From Ustulina deusta (Eukaryota > Ascomycota > Sordariomycetes > Xylariales > Xylariaceae), in assembly GCA_023159155.1 (NCBI GenBank), contig JAJNNX010000005.1, positions 868,001 through 932,000 of the forward strand: a stretch of DNA of 64,000 nucleotides, written 5' to 3'. Below the pieces are notes generated by a model. That model saw nothing but the letters and a program-made list of their open reading frames with translations, did not search any database and was not told the origin of the DNA. This document shows, piece after piece, positions 20,950 to 31,712 of this stretch (position 1 is the stretch's first letter; the number at the start of each line of letters is the position of its first letter). The position numbers were made by a program, and so were the translations under genes.

Positions 20950-23452
20950 ATGAGCCAGTCAAACACGACACCACTTCAACGTCCAGCTGCAGCTGCGACG
21001 GGCAGCGCAGCTAAGCCCTCGGCAGATCCGAAGCGGTTTGAGTGTGCCATCACAGGCTGTAGGAAGGTGTTTCGACGAAAGGAACATCTGACAAGACACC
21101 TGAAGTCTCACGACAGCCAACTACAGTATGCGTGCCACATATGCGGCAGACGGTACGCACGAAGGTGAGTGAACTCCGCATGGGGTCCGAGTAGCGGTAG
21201 CATGACATGAGGCGATCAAGATGATATTAAGCCCATTAAAATCTAATGCTTTGTAGTGACGTTCTTAAGCGGCACGTTGAGTTCCATCCGCAGTACTACA
21301 AGCCAAAACGTGACTTCATTGCTTGTACTCGCTGCCGAGACAGCAAGACGAAATGTGACGAGGAAAGCCCATGCAAGCCTTGCAGCCGCAGGGGGGTCCA
21401 GTGTGTTCGGCCGAGTAGTAACAAAATCATTTTGAACACCGCGAGCGCAGTTTTGGAACCACCTGCTCCCAGCCTTTCCAGCCCACCGTCTAGCTTGGTA
21501 CATACCCCTGAAGAGCCGAGACTCGGGGAATCTGCCGTTCAGGATCCCGCGAGCGTGCGGAGGCGTCTTGACATATACTTTACTAAGATCCACCCGAGTT
21601 GGCCTATACTCCAACCTTCCATGATCACGGTATCTGGAAGTCCAGACCCCTTGATAACATCAATCATGATGCTTGCTAGTTGGCTCGAAGGGGATCGAGA
21701 CCATTTAGCGCTTTTCAATATAGCCTTGGATGAAATTTTAGAGATAAACTCGGTATGCTTTTCTTTATTAGGTCTTCTGCTGCACGAGTCACTAACGTAT
21801 TTCAGGGTCCAAGCCCGCCGCTACCTATATTGCAGGCAATGGTGCTGTGTCTCCTTTACTCCATATTCTGCCTTGTAAGTGACGGCCGTTGTGGAACTCC
21901 ATCACACCGCTATTGCTGAAACTCGACTAGGCTTCTGAAGGCATGGTATTTAAAGCCTGGAAGATTCATAGTGATTTGGTTACTGCATGTAGGTTTGCTG
22001 GTATATTAGTTTCACAGAGGGGGTTATGGTATGCATCAAATCATGTTTTTACCATGGAGGGGCATCAAGCGCAGTGCTACCGGTGAGAACTGGTCTGTCC
22101 ATGAGCATCCGTTCCAACTGACCACTATTAGGCTAGCTTTTGCTGCGCTGCGTCTGGACGCGTACCTCTCAGCAATGACAGATTTCCCACCCCTAATCCG
22201 ATATCAAGAGCTATCCATGCCACTTTCTCAGGCTACATATTGGGAAAATGTGGTCAGCGAAGAAGAACGATGCAAATTATTGGAGGCCGAGCCATTGATG
22301 CGAAAGAAAACATCGTTCAGCTTTCGGGTTCATGATTTATTCGGCGCTCCACGTTCAAATGCCTTAGCTTCGCCTTGGACCAAGATGGATTACCAGTACG
22401 CATTGTCGAGTCCATTATCCCCTTTCTGGCACTGTTGTTACTCCCATATGCTCCCCAAATCCTCAGAATATATCCCAGAACGGGTAATTTTTAACATTTG
22501 AGATTCCTATAGCTTCATCCTCTGCGCTATCCAATCCGGCGCTTGGGAAGCATCTCACCAAGCTCTTCGCACGGTTCCGGACGACATGCATTCCAGGACC
22601 CATCCTCAAGACCTCCGCGCCATTTGGCGGGAGTATCTCAACGCTTGGGTGACTGGCTTGGAAAAAGATTGCCGGGTTAGTACCATATCATTGCCCCATA
22701 ATACCACACCCTTTAATCGATTATACTGACGGTGCCCAGTGAGTATATAATTCTCCTCAGTTCGAATACTCTTAGCTAGATGAGTGATCGGAAGGAGTCT
22801 TTAGGCGAATACTTAGTCCTAATTGCTATCTAGGTTTCGTAAGGATTACTTCAAGGGCCTGCTTGGGGATGACCTGGCTCCTCAAACCTTACTCCTCTGG
22901 CACATGGCGATTCTCAAATTGCACGCACCTCCCGAGCTCTGGGGGCTCCAGGGGCGCTACTATAAGTTCAGCACGCCTTCTGAGATGGAGCCTCAGCCCC
23001 CCCTACGACCTTGGCAAAACTCGAAGATTGCCCGTACAGCAGTGTGGCACAGCGCGCAAATAGCACGGATTGTGTCTGGCGAGTTTGCGCTGGAGAACGC
23101 AACCACCCGTCTCCGTCTCAACCCTCTCCTCACCCCCGCACTCATCATGAGCGCAGTCGTCGTGTGCGCATATGCATACCATACGCGCGCATGTCCGCTT
23201 TGTACAGGAGGTGGCCCCATAGATCTCGTTAACGTATTCGGCGCACCCGATGATTGCGAGAGGCTCGGCCGGTGGCTGGAGGAGGGAGCGGGCCTGGCAA
23301 ACTGGGGGCTGGACATCTTTGTCGGCTTCCCTGTCTGTCAGTGCAGCGTCATCTTGCTATCCGACTGGTTCCACCAGTTTCTTGCTCGGGATAGCCAGGC
23401 AGATGCTGCCCTAGTGCTGTTCCTTGACGAGCTCAAGGCTGGTTCGTGGTGA
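20950..23452 (+). CDS. Transcription factor with two C2H2 fingers plus a Zn2Cys6 cluster and fungal_trans domain
   Basis: Nuclear regulator. Exons 20950-21164, 21257-21752, 21806-21874, 21931-22082, 22132-22395, 22513-22675, then a last exon ending at TGA 23450-23452 whose start I could not settle (a ttcaag acceptor near 22855 keeps frame; a small extra exon is possible). C2H2 finger 1 is CAITGCRKVFRRKEHLTRH and finger 2, split by intron 1, is CHICGRRYARSDVLKRH. They are followed at once by the binuclear cluster CTRCRDSKTKCDEESPCKPC...C (CX2CX6CX5CX2CX6C). The rest matches the fungal-specific regulatory domain (LDIYFTKIHPSWPIL, RLAFAALRLDAYLS, DYHFILCAIQSGAWEASHQ). Tandem C2H2-C6 regulators are known in fungi but few have known targets. 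Confidence 0.88.
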
Positions 23453-23620
23453 AAGTCGCCATGACAGATGAGGGCTTCGTTATAGGAATAACCTACCGCG
23501 ACCTTTCGAGAAGAATGACAGACATATGCCAAGATGACCGATATATAAACCGGCTTGGTCCCTTGAACCACAGCCTCATCACCCCAAACTCTTCATTCAC
23601 GGAACTCCTCCTTCTAGCCT
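23453..23620. other. 3' flank of the transcription factor gene
   Basis: Short transition from the regulator to the coding relic that follows. Nothing else was recognised. Confidence 0.4.
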
Positions 23621-24420
23621 CACGCCTGACAACCCCCCCAAGTGCATCTTTGTTTCGTCGACCCGCCTTACATCGCCGCGGGCACAGATATCCCCTTCAC
23701 CGAAATGGCGGGCTTCGACGCAACCACACCAGTCACAACGCGCGAAATAAAGACGACCAAAGACGATAAAACAAGTTAGAGAAAGTCTCGCGAAATCATC
23801 CTCGAAGTGACCCCACACATACTCGCATGGGCGGACACGACGCTAAAGCTCCAGGAAGCCCCGGATGAATTAAAGGCGGCAGTGTCCCACTACGTCGGCG
23901 AGGTAGTTTCGGCCCGCGACATCGACGGGTCCGAGCACGAGCGCGCGCATCAAAAGATCAAGAGGATCAAGCCCGGTATCGCAACACTAGAGAGAGAGCG
24001 AGAGAGCAACGGGTCTGCGTCCAGAATATCTCAATGGCGTTGAAGTCGTTTGAGGAGGAGAGGGTTACGGGGTATTGGTAGTCTGGAGGACCTCCGTCAC
24101 CGATGTCCTGGAAAATATTACCGGCCAAATTTCGCCACCTCAGTTCTCCGACCCGTTGGCCAAGGACCTAGTTGGCCAGAATACCGCTAGCAGGGGTCTT
24201 GGATAGCATCAAATCAAGATGGACGGCTCATTTACCTACATATAAAGCAGGAGCCGGGGCAGAGATGGTGTGCAGTGAGAGAGGCGCAGAGCAGACAAAG
24301 AATATGACGACAAGGAAAACGCAAGCGCTGACTATGATAACGCAAATGGCGATTAGGAATACACAGATATCAACTACTTACTGGCTTTAATAGAAGACGG
24401 TCTAGGTTTCTCTTAGCTGA
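23621..24420 (+). pseudogene. Decayed coding relic, unidentified
   Basis: A GC-rich island whose plus-strand reading keeps protein-like composition over long stretches but is cut by stops: FVDPPYIAAGTDIPFTEMAG leads in frame into REIKTTKDDKTS, a TAG at about 23778, then EIILEVTPHILAWADTTLKL, APDELKAAVSHYVGEVVSAR and GSEHERAHQKIKRIKPG. After a frame change come LENITGQISPPQFSDPLAKD and, further on, an acidic DKEYDDKENASADYDNANGD segment with several stops. I do not recognise the family. Codon choice is GC-rich, unlike the AT-rich DNA on its right. It could instead be a multi-exon gene whose introns I cannot place, but the number of stops argues against this. Confidence 0.45.
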
Positions 24421-25225
24421 AGGATATATACTAAAGCCTCCATGAAGTTGTCTTATCTATAAAATCTAGTGATGCTCCTGGTTATAACAAAGGATACAAT
24501 ACTGAGATGCCAGAAAAAAGAATACAAACGAGAGACTTTGATAGCTTATTAGTGAGTAACAAGATACATTATAACCCAATCCTAATCAAGACATTAAATT
24601 TGATGAACCCGATACACACACAATCTAAGCTCTAAAAGTTACCTCCATATAACTTAAAATTTATCTTCGCACGTACTTATCCTATTCTCGAGCAGAAACA
24701 AGGCGAAAAATGCACTCCAGCCCAGGCAGGGCTCAGCCTAAGATACGGAGAGACAACCGAGACCTAATGTTCTCTCCCACAATAGCAAACAGAAATCTAG
24801 TTTGACTATCTACAGGGGGGTTTTCACGAGGACAACGCATTTTAATGAGGATTAATTAGATTGTTGACCAGAGAGAATTAACTGGTAACGGAGAATCATT
24901 ATTGATACAAAGCGGACGTCCCTGTCATAGAATGGTATAAAATAAAATCGAATAGACACAACGCTTAATACAATAACATATACATGAGCTCGGAAGCGCA
25001 TTTGAACAAGGAATCGCTACAACTCTCCAACTCTCCAACTTATGTACAACCAATCGAGCGAAATCCATACACAATATGCAAGACCCATGCCTCGTAAAAC
25101 CAAGGACATCTATAGTCCGTAACCTGGTAAAATCAAAGGGGAATCACTGTATCTCTTTTAACACCTCGCAATCTTTCTATCCACTACCGAAAACAGCCGA
25201 GACTCCATCAGTATAGTATATTCGT
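24421..25225. other. AT-rich intergenic, no gene seen
   Basis: About 800 bp of AT-rich DNA up to the 3' end of the GH72 gene. No coding or repeat feature recognised. Confidence 0.55.
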
Positions 25226-26732
25226 TTATACTAGGGTGAATCCAATTGCGAATGAAGTGGCGACGATGGCTGGGACAGCAAACAGGACTGCAGAGACAGA
25301 ACCTACGGGAGCCAGTCGAGGACTGGAATTGTGGCTCGACTCGGAACTGCCGCTACCGGTCTCAGTAGAGGTGGGAGTGTTGATCTCTCCATCAGCTAGG
25401 GGTTTGACAGCAAGGTTTGATAGTTTAGTGCCATCGACGTCAGAGACGGTTTGACCGACTTTCCAGTCACTGATATCAATGATCTTGCCATTGAGTTTCT
25501 TGTTAATACCGTTATCGATCAAGCTCTGGACGCCAGGAGGGGGAGTGGGTAAGGTGAAGTTGTTGTTGAACCCATCCTCCTTGATCAAGCTCTCTGTGCA
25601 CGTGGGGGGCGTAATAGATTTGCCAGCAGCCTTAACGCCCTGCACTGACTCGAAATCGAGCTTAGCATATTGATTTTGCAGGGTACGGAAGTCAGAAAGC
25701 AAATCGACGCTGCCATCGCTGTTGACCTGGGCGAGCCCATAGTTATTTTCCTCCTGGGCGAACTCGTAGACGACGCCGCCAGAAAAGACACCAGTCATAT
25801 TGGTGCTGTAGATGGAGCCAATCTCGGTGAAGATACGAGGCGATGGGGTGTTGCAGCCGAACTCGGAGTAGAACACGGGAACTGAAGTGGTCTTGAAGAG
25901 TGCAACGAGCTGATCATATGATGAGTCATGGAAGTTGCTGTCGCCGCACCACGAGTAGCTGTTCAGGGCGAACATGTCGGCGCGAGACTCGTCGTCCTTC
26001 TCGCTCTCAATGGAGCATTGGAAGTAGTTCCAGCTGTCCTCCAGGACAGAACGAACATCCGCTGCGGAGTAGCCAACTGGGATCTCACGGTCGGCATGGT
26101 TTTTGATGTAATTCTTCAGATCACGGGTGACAGCACGAATATAGGGTGGAGCAGTGGCGCCGGTCTTGACGGCGTCTATAACCTCATTTCCAGAGAAGAA
26201 ACCGAGCAGGTTAGGATAGGCCTTGAAGTTCTCAACAATGGCGAATGTTCGGTTGACATAAGCCTCGTAGTAAGAGGTCCAAGGCTCCAAGCTGTTGAGA
26301 GATTCGCCGACGAGAGGCGAATTGACGTCGATGAGCATATACATGCCAGCCTATCGAATAAGAGTAACGATTAGCTTCGACTATAGGGGCACAAGCACGA
26401 ATACACGTTAGCCGAGAACTCACAGCATTGAAGATGCTTGCACACTCGTCATGGTTTAGATCGGGGTCCAGGTTGTAGACTCGAATTGTGTTGATGCCCA
26501 GCATCTGCATGAGAGCGGCGTCGCGACGGCAGACGTCGCCGTTAGAGAGGGGATCTTTGCCATGGGTAGGGTCGTAGCCGGAGCTGCCACCGATCTGATA
26601 TGCGACACCGACAATCTGGAAGGCATCGCCCGTGTTCGGGTTGACAAACTGTGATCCGCTGACTTTGAGCGAGGGGAGAGCGGCCACGGAAGCCGCGGCG
26701 CCCAGGGTGGTGAGGGCGGCTCGGAAGAGCAT
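25226..26732 (-). CDS. gel1: GPI-anchored 1,3-beta-glucanosyltransferase, GH72 (GEL/GAS family)
   Basis: Cell-wall enzyme that cuts beta-1,3-glucan and transfers the new end to another chain, elongating wall glucan at the plasma membrane. Two exons, 26732-26424 and 26350-25226, 477 aa. A signal peptide (MLFRAALTTLGAAASVAALP) precedes VSGSQFVNPNTGDAFQIVGV. The acid/base glutamate is in FFSGNEVI (E159) and the nucleophile in VFYSEFGC (E266), matching the spacing of characterised GEL1 enzymes. No C-terminal CBM43/X8 cysteine module is seen; a Ser/Thr-rich stretch (STETGSGSSESSHNSS) and a hydrophobic tail follow, as expected for GPI attachment. It is therefore of the short GEL1 type. Confident call; the exact paralogue is less sure. 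Confidence 0.94.
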
Positions 26733-27177
26733 TATGAAGACGTAGGCGGTGTTATCACCCGTTGCTCGGGAAGATGAGTGAGGAGTGGTGGTGTTTACTA
26801 AAGGCGTAGTTGAAAATAGTCGAAAGAGAGCGACGGGAAAGGCCAATTGGCAAAATGGAGCAATTATCTAGAGACGGAACGAATGTGAGCGAACGACTGG
26901 CGAGAAATAAAACCAACACAAATCATCGAAACACAGGAGAACGAATGTCACAGGTGGTTGCCGGCATGCTGACCCTTAAGCATTGGCGGCGGACAAGGGG
27001 GCGACAAAGGACGGTTGACGATGGCTTGGCACGCCTGAAAATCAATGGTCAAACAGGGCATAGGCGGTACTCTTCTCCGCCAATCAGCCTGCCCAAGTGG
27101 GAGAAATACCTGCACAGTGCAGTCAGCGCAAATGGCCACCCAACAGCAGTAAATGAACATGTGGGTTCTACACTAGG
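26733..27177. other. 5' flank of the GH72 gene
   Basis: About 450 bp of upstream DNA before repeat family A copy 2. No gene recognised; it should hold the promoter of the glucanosyltransferase gene. Confidence 0.45.
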
Positions 27178-27325
27178 TTTTACAAAATGCCAAGAATGCA
27201 ACAAACTGGGCTTAGCGCACTTGCCGCTTTTTCTCAGGCTCGGCTCACCTAGTTCTCAGTCATACTTTGACTGTGCTCATTTATACATTATTTTATACAA
27301 AGACAAAATCTGGAAATATTAAGAC
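27178..27325 (+). repeat. Dispersed repeat family A, copy 2
   Basis: Same element as at 11637-11800, same orientation. It contains TGCCAAGAATGCAACAAACT, GGGCTTAGCGCACTTGCCGC, CTCAGGCTCGGCTCA and an AT-rich end. Compared with copy 1 most changes are G-to-A or C-to-T (GCATT to ACATT, GCAAA to ACAAA), consistent with RIP. Confidence 0.6.
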
Positions 27326-27506
27326 GGTTTCAGCTATAACGGTCCCCCAACAAGTTTTTACCGTTTATTAAGATATACGTTCACAAAGCCCCAGACCCCA
27401 AGGGGGTCGGTGGTTCAATTGGCCCTATCAGGCCATTCATGTACAGATAGATAAGATAACGTAGATAACGTAGATTAGTCAGGTTGACAGCTGTCGAGTC
27501 AACTCC

Positions 27507-27537
27507 GAAAAAGAAGAAGAAGAAGAAGAAGAAGAAA
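27507..27537 (+). repeat. GAA trinucleotide microsatellite
   Basis: About nine AAG/GAA units in a row, 40 bp upstream of the rpa12 start codon. Simple repeat; may affect promoter structure. Confidence 0.85.
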
Positions 27538-27578
27538 GCTGGAACCACTCTACAGGCTTCTTCCAGCCTTTTAGCAGT

Positions 27579-27963
27579 ATGGCCATTCAGTTCTGCGAAG
27601 ACTGTGGGGATACGCTTCCGATCTCCGTCAGAAGAGAAGTCCCATGTGACTGTTGCGGCAAGCTAAATCCAAGTCAGCCTTTTCCGTCAAGTTGAATCCA
27701 TGCAAAGCTGACATTTTTGTGAAACAGACCTAATTCTTAACAAAACGACAGTCACCACATCCTCCGCTTTCCCATCGAAGCTTCGCTCTCAGCTATCTCT
27801 AATTGGGTCAAAACAAGTGAAGTCCAAGTTGGACTGGCCTGTTATCAACGAGCCTTGTGAAAAGTGTACCGCGAAGGAAACAAACTATACCACCTTACAA
27901 TTAAGAGGTGCAGATGAAGGAACAACTGTGATTTATTATTGCCGTCAATGTAGTCATCAGTAA
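27579..27963 (+). CDS. rpa12: RNA polymerase I subunit RPA12 (A12.2)
   Basis: Small zinc-ribbon subunit of RNA polymerase I, needed for transcript cleavage and termination in rDNA transcription. Two exons, 27579-27672 and 27728-27963, 109 aa. N-terminal ribbon CEDCGDTLP...CDCCGKLNP; C-terminal TFIIS-like ribbon CEKCTAKETNYTTLQLRGAD, EG and YYCRQCSHQ. The catalytic acidic pair (Asp-Glu) is kept, but the usual RSADEG is RGADEG, and the protein stops nine residues or so earlier than most family members, right after the last CxxC. It lies among repeats in an AT-rich region. Probably the functional gene, but a diverged duplicate is possible and would be settled by looking for a second copy elsewhere. 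Confidence 0.82.
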
Positions 27964-28579
27964 GTTTTTGTCATTATTATACAGATCAACCCAATACTTA
28001 TCGTGGATGCAACAGACGACAGGAGAACAACTAAGTGGCTTGGATGACCGGATTATTCCAATAAGCCAGCCTCTCGTCGTTGTGAGCCTTGGCTATTCCC
28101 AAAAATGTATCCAATGCCGGCACACTTCAGATTCAGTTCTAGTTGATAGGCGGTATCCCATGGATACCACCGTAGATTGATAGATAGGTAGATAGACTTC
28201 TCAGCTCTTAATGACGAGAGGGACTTTATTCATACAGCGGATGGATACTTTACAGACTACTACAAGCCCCTAATCCCTTGAGTCGATAAGTTGCGAAGAG
28301 TAGTATTCCCTAATGGCAGAAGATGGCAACAGGCAGATGAAACTCTTTATTTACAGATGAAGCGAATTCTTCGTGACGCCCAGAACGATTCGCGAGTCTA
28401 GTAATAGCAGATTACTTTTTATGCTCTTGAGAATTCTAAGCTTATTTTAGCACTCGCTTTTAATACTGTCTCGTGCTTCTACACGTCGTCCTCATCCACT
28501 AAGTGCCTAGCTATCCGCAGTAATAGATCACCTAAATCAACGTGAATTTGAATGTAAAAGCTACGCGTATTGATCAGGT
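27964..28579. other. Intergenic, no gene seen
   Basis: About 600 bp of AT-rich DNA after rpa12. Short frames here have no family features. Confidence 0.5.
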
Positions 28580-29250
28580 TAAGTTAGTAGGTTGATTAAC
28601 ACGTACCGACATCCGTTTTCAGAGTAGTGTAACCACGAGTCGTAGCTGTTTGAGTGTCGTCGGTAACCGGGTTGGTGAGCTTGACCATCTTCATATGCTG
28701 CTAAACCTCGGCGCCGAATATGTCGGGCAAGGCCGCCATGGCCTGGAACGCGCGCTGGTAACAATCGATTGTGTAGCAATAGATAGCAATCGTAGTTGTA
28801 TTCCTGGCGATCATCTCGAGGAGGTCTGGAGTCCGTAATAGGTGGCGAGGCCTCCCATGACACGTTAGGCAACAGAAACATCACGAGACTTACTATCTAC
28901 GATCAGGGGGGGCGGGGGTAGGCAAGGATACTATCACAGCACTTCCGGTGTGAAAAAGGGGACTTCTCGCAAGCACTCTTGCTGAACGATCTTCTAGATC
29001 CAACCGCCGTCTTCATCAATCCTCGCCCAGTAGACAGCAGGCCAGAAAATGGAGGGGGTCAAGAAGACATGGCGGGCGACGGAAGCGCGATAGGACTTTT
29101 ATTTTAGCGGCGCAATCGGTGTATGCGATGCGGGTGGCGTTGTTGGCGTAGGTGGATTGATCGTAGGCTAGATAGTAGAAAGGAAAGCTTGCGGTTGCGT
29201 TTATTGTATTCGAGCGACTTCCTAGGAAGTCGGTCAAACGGATCACTTAA
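28580..29250 (-). pseudogene. Decayed coding relic, unidentified (virus-like capsid or other origin possible)
   Basis: Minus-strand reading shows long protein-like stretches in changing frames: NTINATASFPFYYLAYDQST and NNATRIAYTDCAAKI (29225-29095), then after a 1-base shift ASVARHVFLTPSIFWPAVYW and ARIDEDGG up to a TAG near 28996, KIVQQECLREVPFFTPEVL, and, after a break near 28900, EMIARNTTTIAIYCYTIDCY, QRAFQAMAALPDIFGAEV, a TAG, and KLTNPVTDDTQTATTRGYTT. The aromatic-rich, Asn/Thr-rich composition and length recall mycovirus coat-like proteins, but I cannot name a family and this is only a guess. It is clearly broken by at least two stops and a frameshift. No flanking repeats were found that would mark it as a transposon. 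Confidence 0.5.
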
Positions 29251-29385
29251 ACGGACCCCATAATACACACTAAGATCCGTTTTACGATAAAACGGTCTTT
29301 GCTTTTTGTGCAATTGCAGTGAAATGTCCACGGTGTATTAGAGATTATGCAAGTTTTTTGTTCATACCTATCGGGCTATGAAAGA

Positions 29386-29440
29386 GCGGGTCTGGCTCAG
29401 GATAGAGCTCAGGCTCAGGCTAAAAGCGGCGTGTCCTGAC
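29386..29440 (+). repeat. Dispersed repeat family B, copy 2
   Basis: GCGGGTCTGGCTCAGG, then GAGCTCAGGCTCAGGCTAAA and AGCGGC. Matches 16013-16045, and in reverse shares CTCAGGCT and AAAAGCGGC words with family A. Confidence 0.45.
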
Positions 29441-30681
29441 ACTAGTGTAAAATGCCGGTAATACGGGCAGCGAGGACGGGCCACCTGCTCGTTTGGTTGA
29501 GCACCTCCTTACTTCTGCTCATCAAGGCACTGATCAAGTTTAGCTTTATATAAATGCTCCTCGCTAGTGTAGCCGCCGTTCTGACCACTCATGGCAAAGT
29601 AAATTTACCTCAGCTGTCCAGGTAAAATAGTAGGGACACTTCAAGTTGGGACATGCGAAATAGGTACAGCAATTCAATTGCATAATAGAAGTTGCACGGT
29701 GTACACATGCAGATTGTCATCAAACACAGACTAGTTTCAAACATCACAATCATAAATAACAAAAGAGGTTCAAAAGCCGTCACACGACGCAAAATAATAC
29801 TATCTATCCCGAACCGGGAAGTAAACCACTACCTAGATAATTGATTGGTAGCCAAATCTGGTGTAGTAAGTTGAGTCCTAACTAGTGGACACGCCCACCA
29901 CTTACACTAGAATATTGTACCTAGATTCGGCATAGATATTTATACTGAGCCCTCGTATAACACTATCAGATGATGGGTACCCGGAAATAGCGTGGTTCAT
30001 TACGAGCTTGCATTTGGATATTTGCCATCTTGTCTAACTACTACTAATACCCAACGACGTGAAATGGCGACACGATCATAACATGTGCAAGATTGCCAAA
30101 CAAGGGGGAGGAATCCTGGAATATTCAGCTGCAAACAGACAAAGCCACTCCCACCTTGCTTGCAACAACGATGAAACATGCCCGATTCTCGAAGATGGAC
30201 TGGCTCGGGAGCAAATTCCTTCCGCCCCTGAAATCTGAAATCACTTGGACTAGTGTACACTACGGTAGGTAGCGTCCCGGCGCTTGTCGATGGGGGACCC
30301 TTGAATCTCCGCACTTACAAAACGGCCCGAGGTTCAATAACCGGGTCACCAGCCTCAGCATTAAATGCGGCTTGACATAGGTAGGTAGTACTAGTGTATA
30401 CAACAGTGGATATCTTTGTGGCTGGTGATTAGAGTCATGCCACGCGATCTGCCATTCATCCACCCCACATGGCTGGATTCGAGCGTAGCACAGTTAGTCT
30501 AGTGCCTCTTGAAGCCCAAAAAAAACAAGACAAAATACCTAGTGCAATTGTTTGGTCCCACCTCAAGCAGCCACTTTTATAACCTATGCGCTCTCTTACA
30601 GTAGGCAGGCTGCTACATCGCCAATAGCAACCCTTCCGCCAAATCTCGACATATCGTAGCGTCCGCCGATTCGCGAGCACC
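29441..30681. other. Intergenic, no gene seen
   Basis: About 1.2 kb upstream of guk1. It contains the perfect palindrome TAGTGTACACTA (30251-30262) followed by CGGTAGGTA, and a related TAGTGTATAC at 30394. No gene recognised. Confidence 0.5.
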
Positions 30682-31712
30682 ATGGCACCCAGTACGTGCA
30701 TCTCTCTCTCTCTCTCTCTCTCTCTACTTGTTTCCACCCCTTCCTTCCTTGCCTGCATGTTAGGTTGCGAAGCAAGCACTCCCGCCCAAAACCGACCCGA
30801 TACGGCCTGAGGCAGCGCGCGGGCTAAGATCCCGTACTACGGGTCGGAAAACGAATTGAACCGAAAAAAAAAAATTGCTGACCACGTTCCGTTCCGCGCT
30901 CTAGCACTTCCCGCGGACCGCCGACCGCTCGTCATCTCAGGCCCCTCGGGCGTCGGCAAGGGCACGCTGATAAGACGCCTGTTCGAGTCGCACCCGGACA
31001 CGTTCACGCTGTCGGTGTCGCACACGACGCGGGCGCCCCGGCCCGGCGAGGCCCATGGCGTCGACTACTTCTACATAGAGATGGCCGAATTCGAGGACCT
31101 GATCGCCGCCGACGGCTTCGTCGAGCACGCCCGCTTCGGCAGCAACCGCTACGGTACGAGTAAGGCGACGATCGAGGAGCAGACCGCCAAGGGCAAGGTC
31201 GTCGTGCTTGATATTGAGATGGAGGTGGGTATCCTATTCTGGAGGCCGGGGTTCATCATCATCATCATCACCCATCCCCCGCGCGCGCCCGCCGTGCTCG
31301 ACCATTCACAAATCGAGATGTTCGAAGAGGGGAAAAAGGAGGGAAGCATAATGGGCTCACTCCACCTTGCGCGGCGCCTCGCAAGTCTACGGGTCCTACC
31401 GTCATTCTCTTACAAAGTAGAACGGGATAAACGGGCTGACGAATGAGTAAACAGGGCGTGAAACAAATAAGAAAGACCAGCATAGACGCGCGCTTCATCT
31501 TCGTGAAACCGCCGACCTTCGAGGAGCTAGAAAAGCGGCTCCGGGGTCGCGGCACTGAGGATGAGACCTCCATCACCAAGCGTCTGGATCAGGCGAAAAA
31601 GGAGCTCGAGTATGCTGACACCCCCGGCGTTCACGACATCATCATCGTAAATGACAACCTCGACGCCGCGTACAAAGAGCTCGAGGACTATGTCTATAAA
31701 CCTGTGGTATAG
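30682..31712 (+). CDS. guk1: Guanylate kinase
   Basis: Cytosolic enzyme that makes GDP from GMP and ATP, needed for GTP, dGTP and GDP-mannose supply. Exons 30682-30691 (only 10 bases), 30905-31224 and 31455-31712; 195 aa, the normal length. The first join gives MAPTLPADRRPLVISGPSGV, which fits the family N-terminus, including P-loop GPSGVGKGTL. Further: SHTTRAPRPGEAHGVDYFY (GMP-binding arginines and tyrosine), VEHARFGSNRYGTSKATIEE, VVVLDIEMEG/VKQIRK, RFIFVKPPTFEELEKRLRGR and DIIIVNDNLDAAYKEL. The first intron starts in a CT microsatellite. It lies tail to tail with the septin gene (740 bp). Confidence 0.95.
30701..30725 (+). repeat. TC dinucleotide microsatellite inside guk1 intron 1
   Basis: Twelve TC units begin nine bases after the intron donor. 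Simple repeat. Confidence 0.9.

Noticed and set aside
27391..27410. GACCCC-AAG-GGGGTC hairpin followed by a GGTTCAATT word, possible tRNA T-arm
   Set aside because: No acceptor stem, anticodon stem or A-box partner can be drawn around it.
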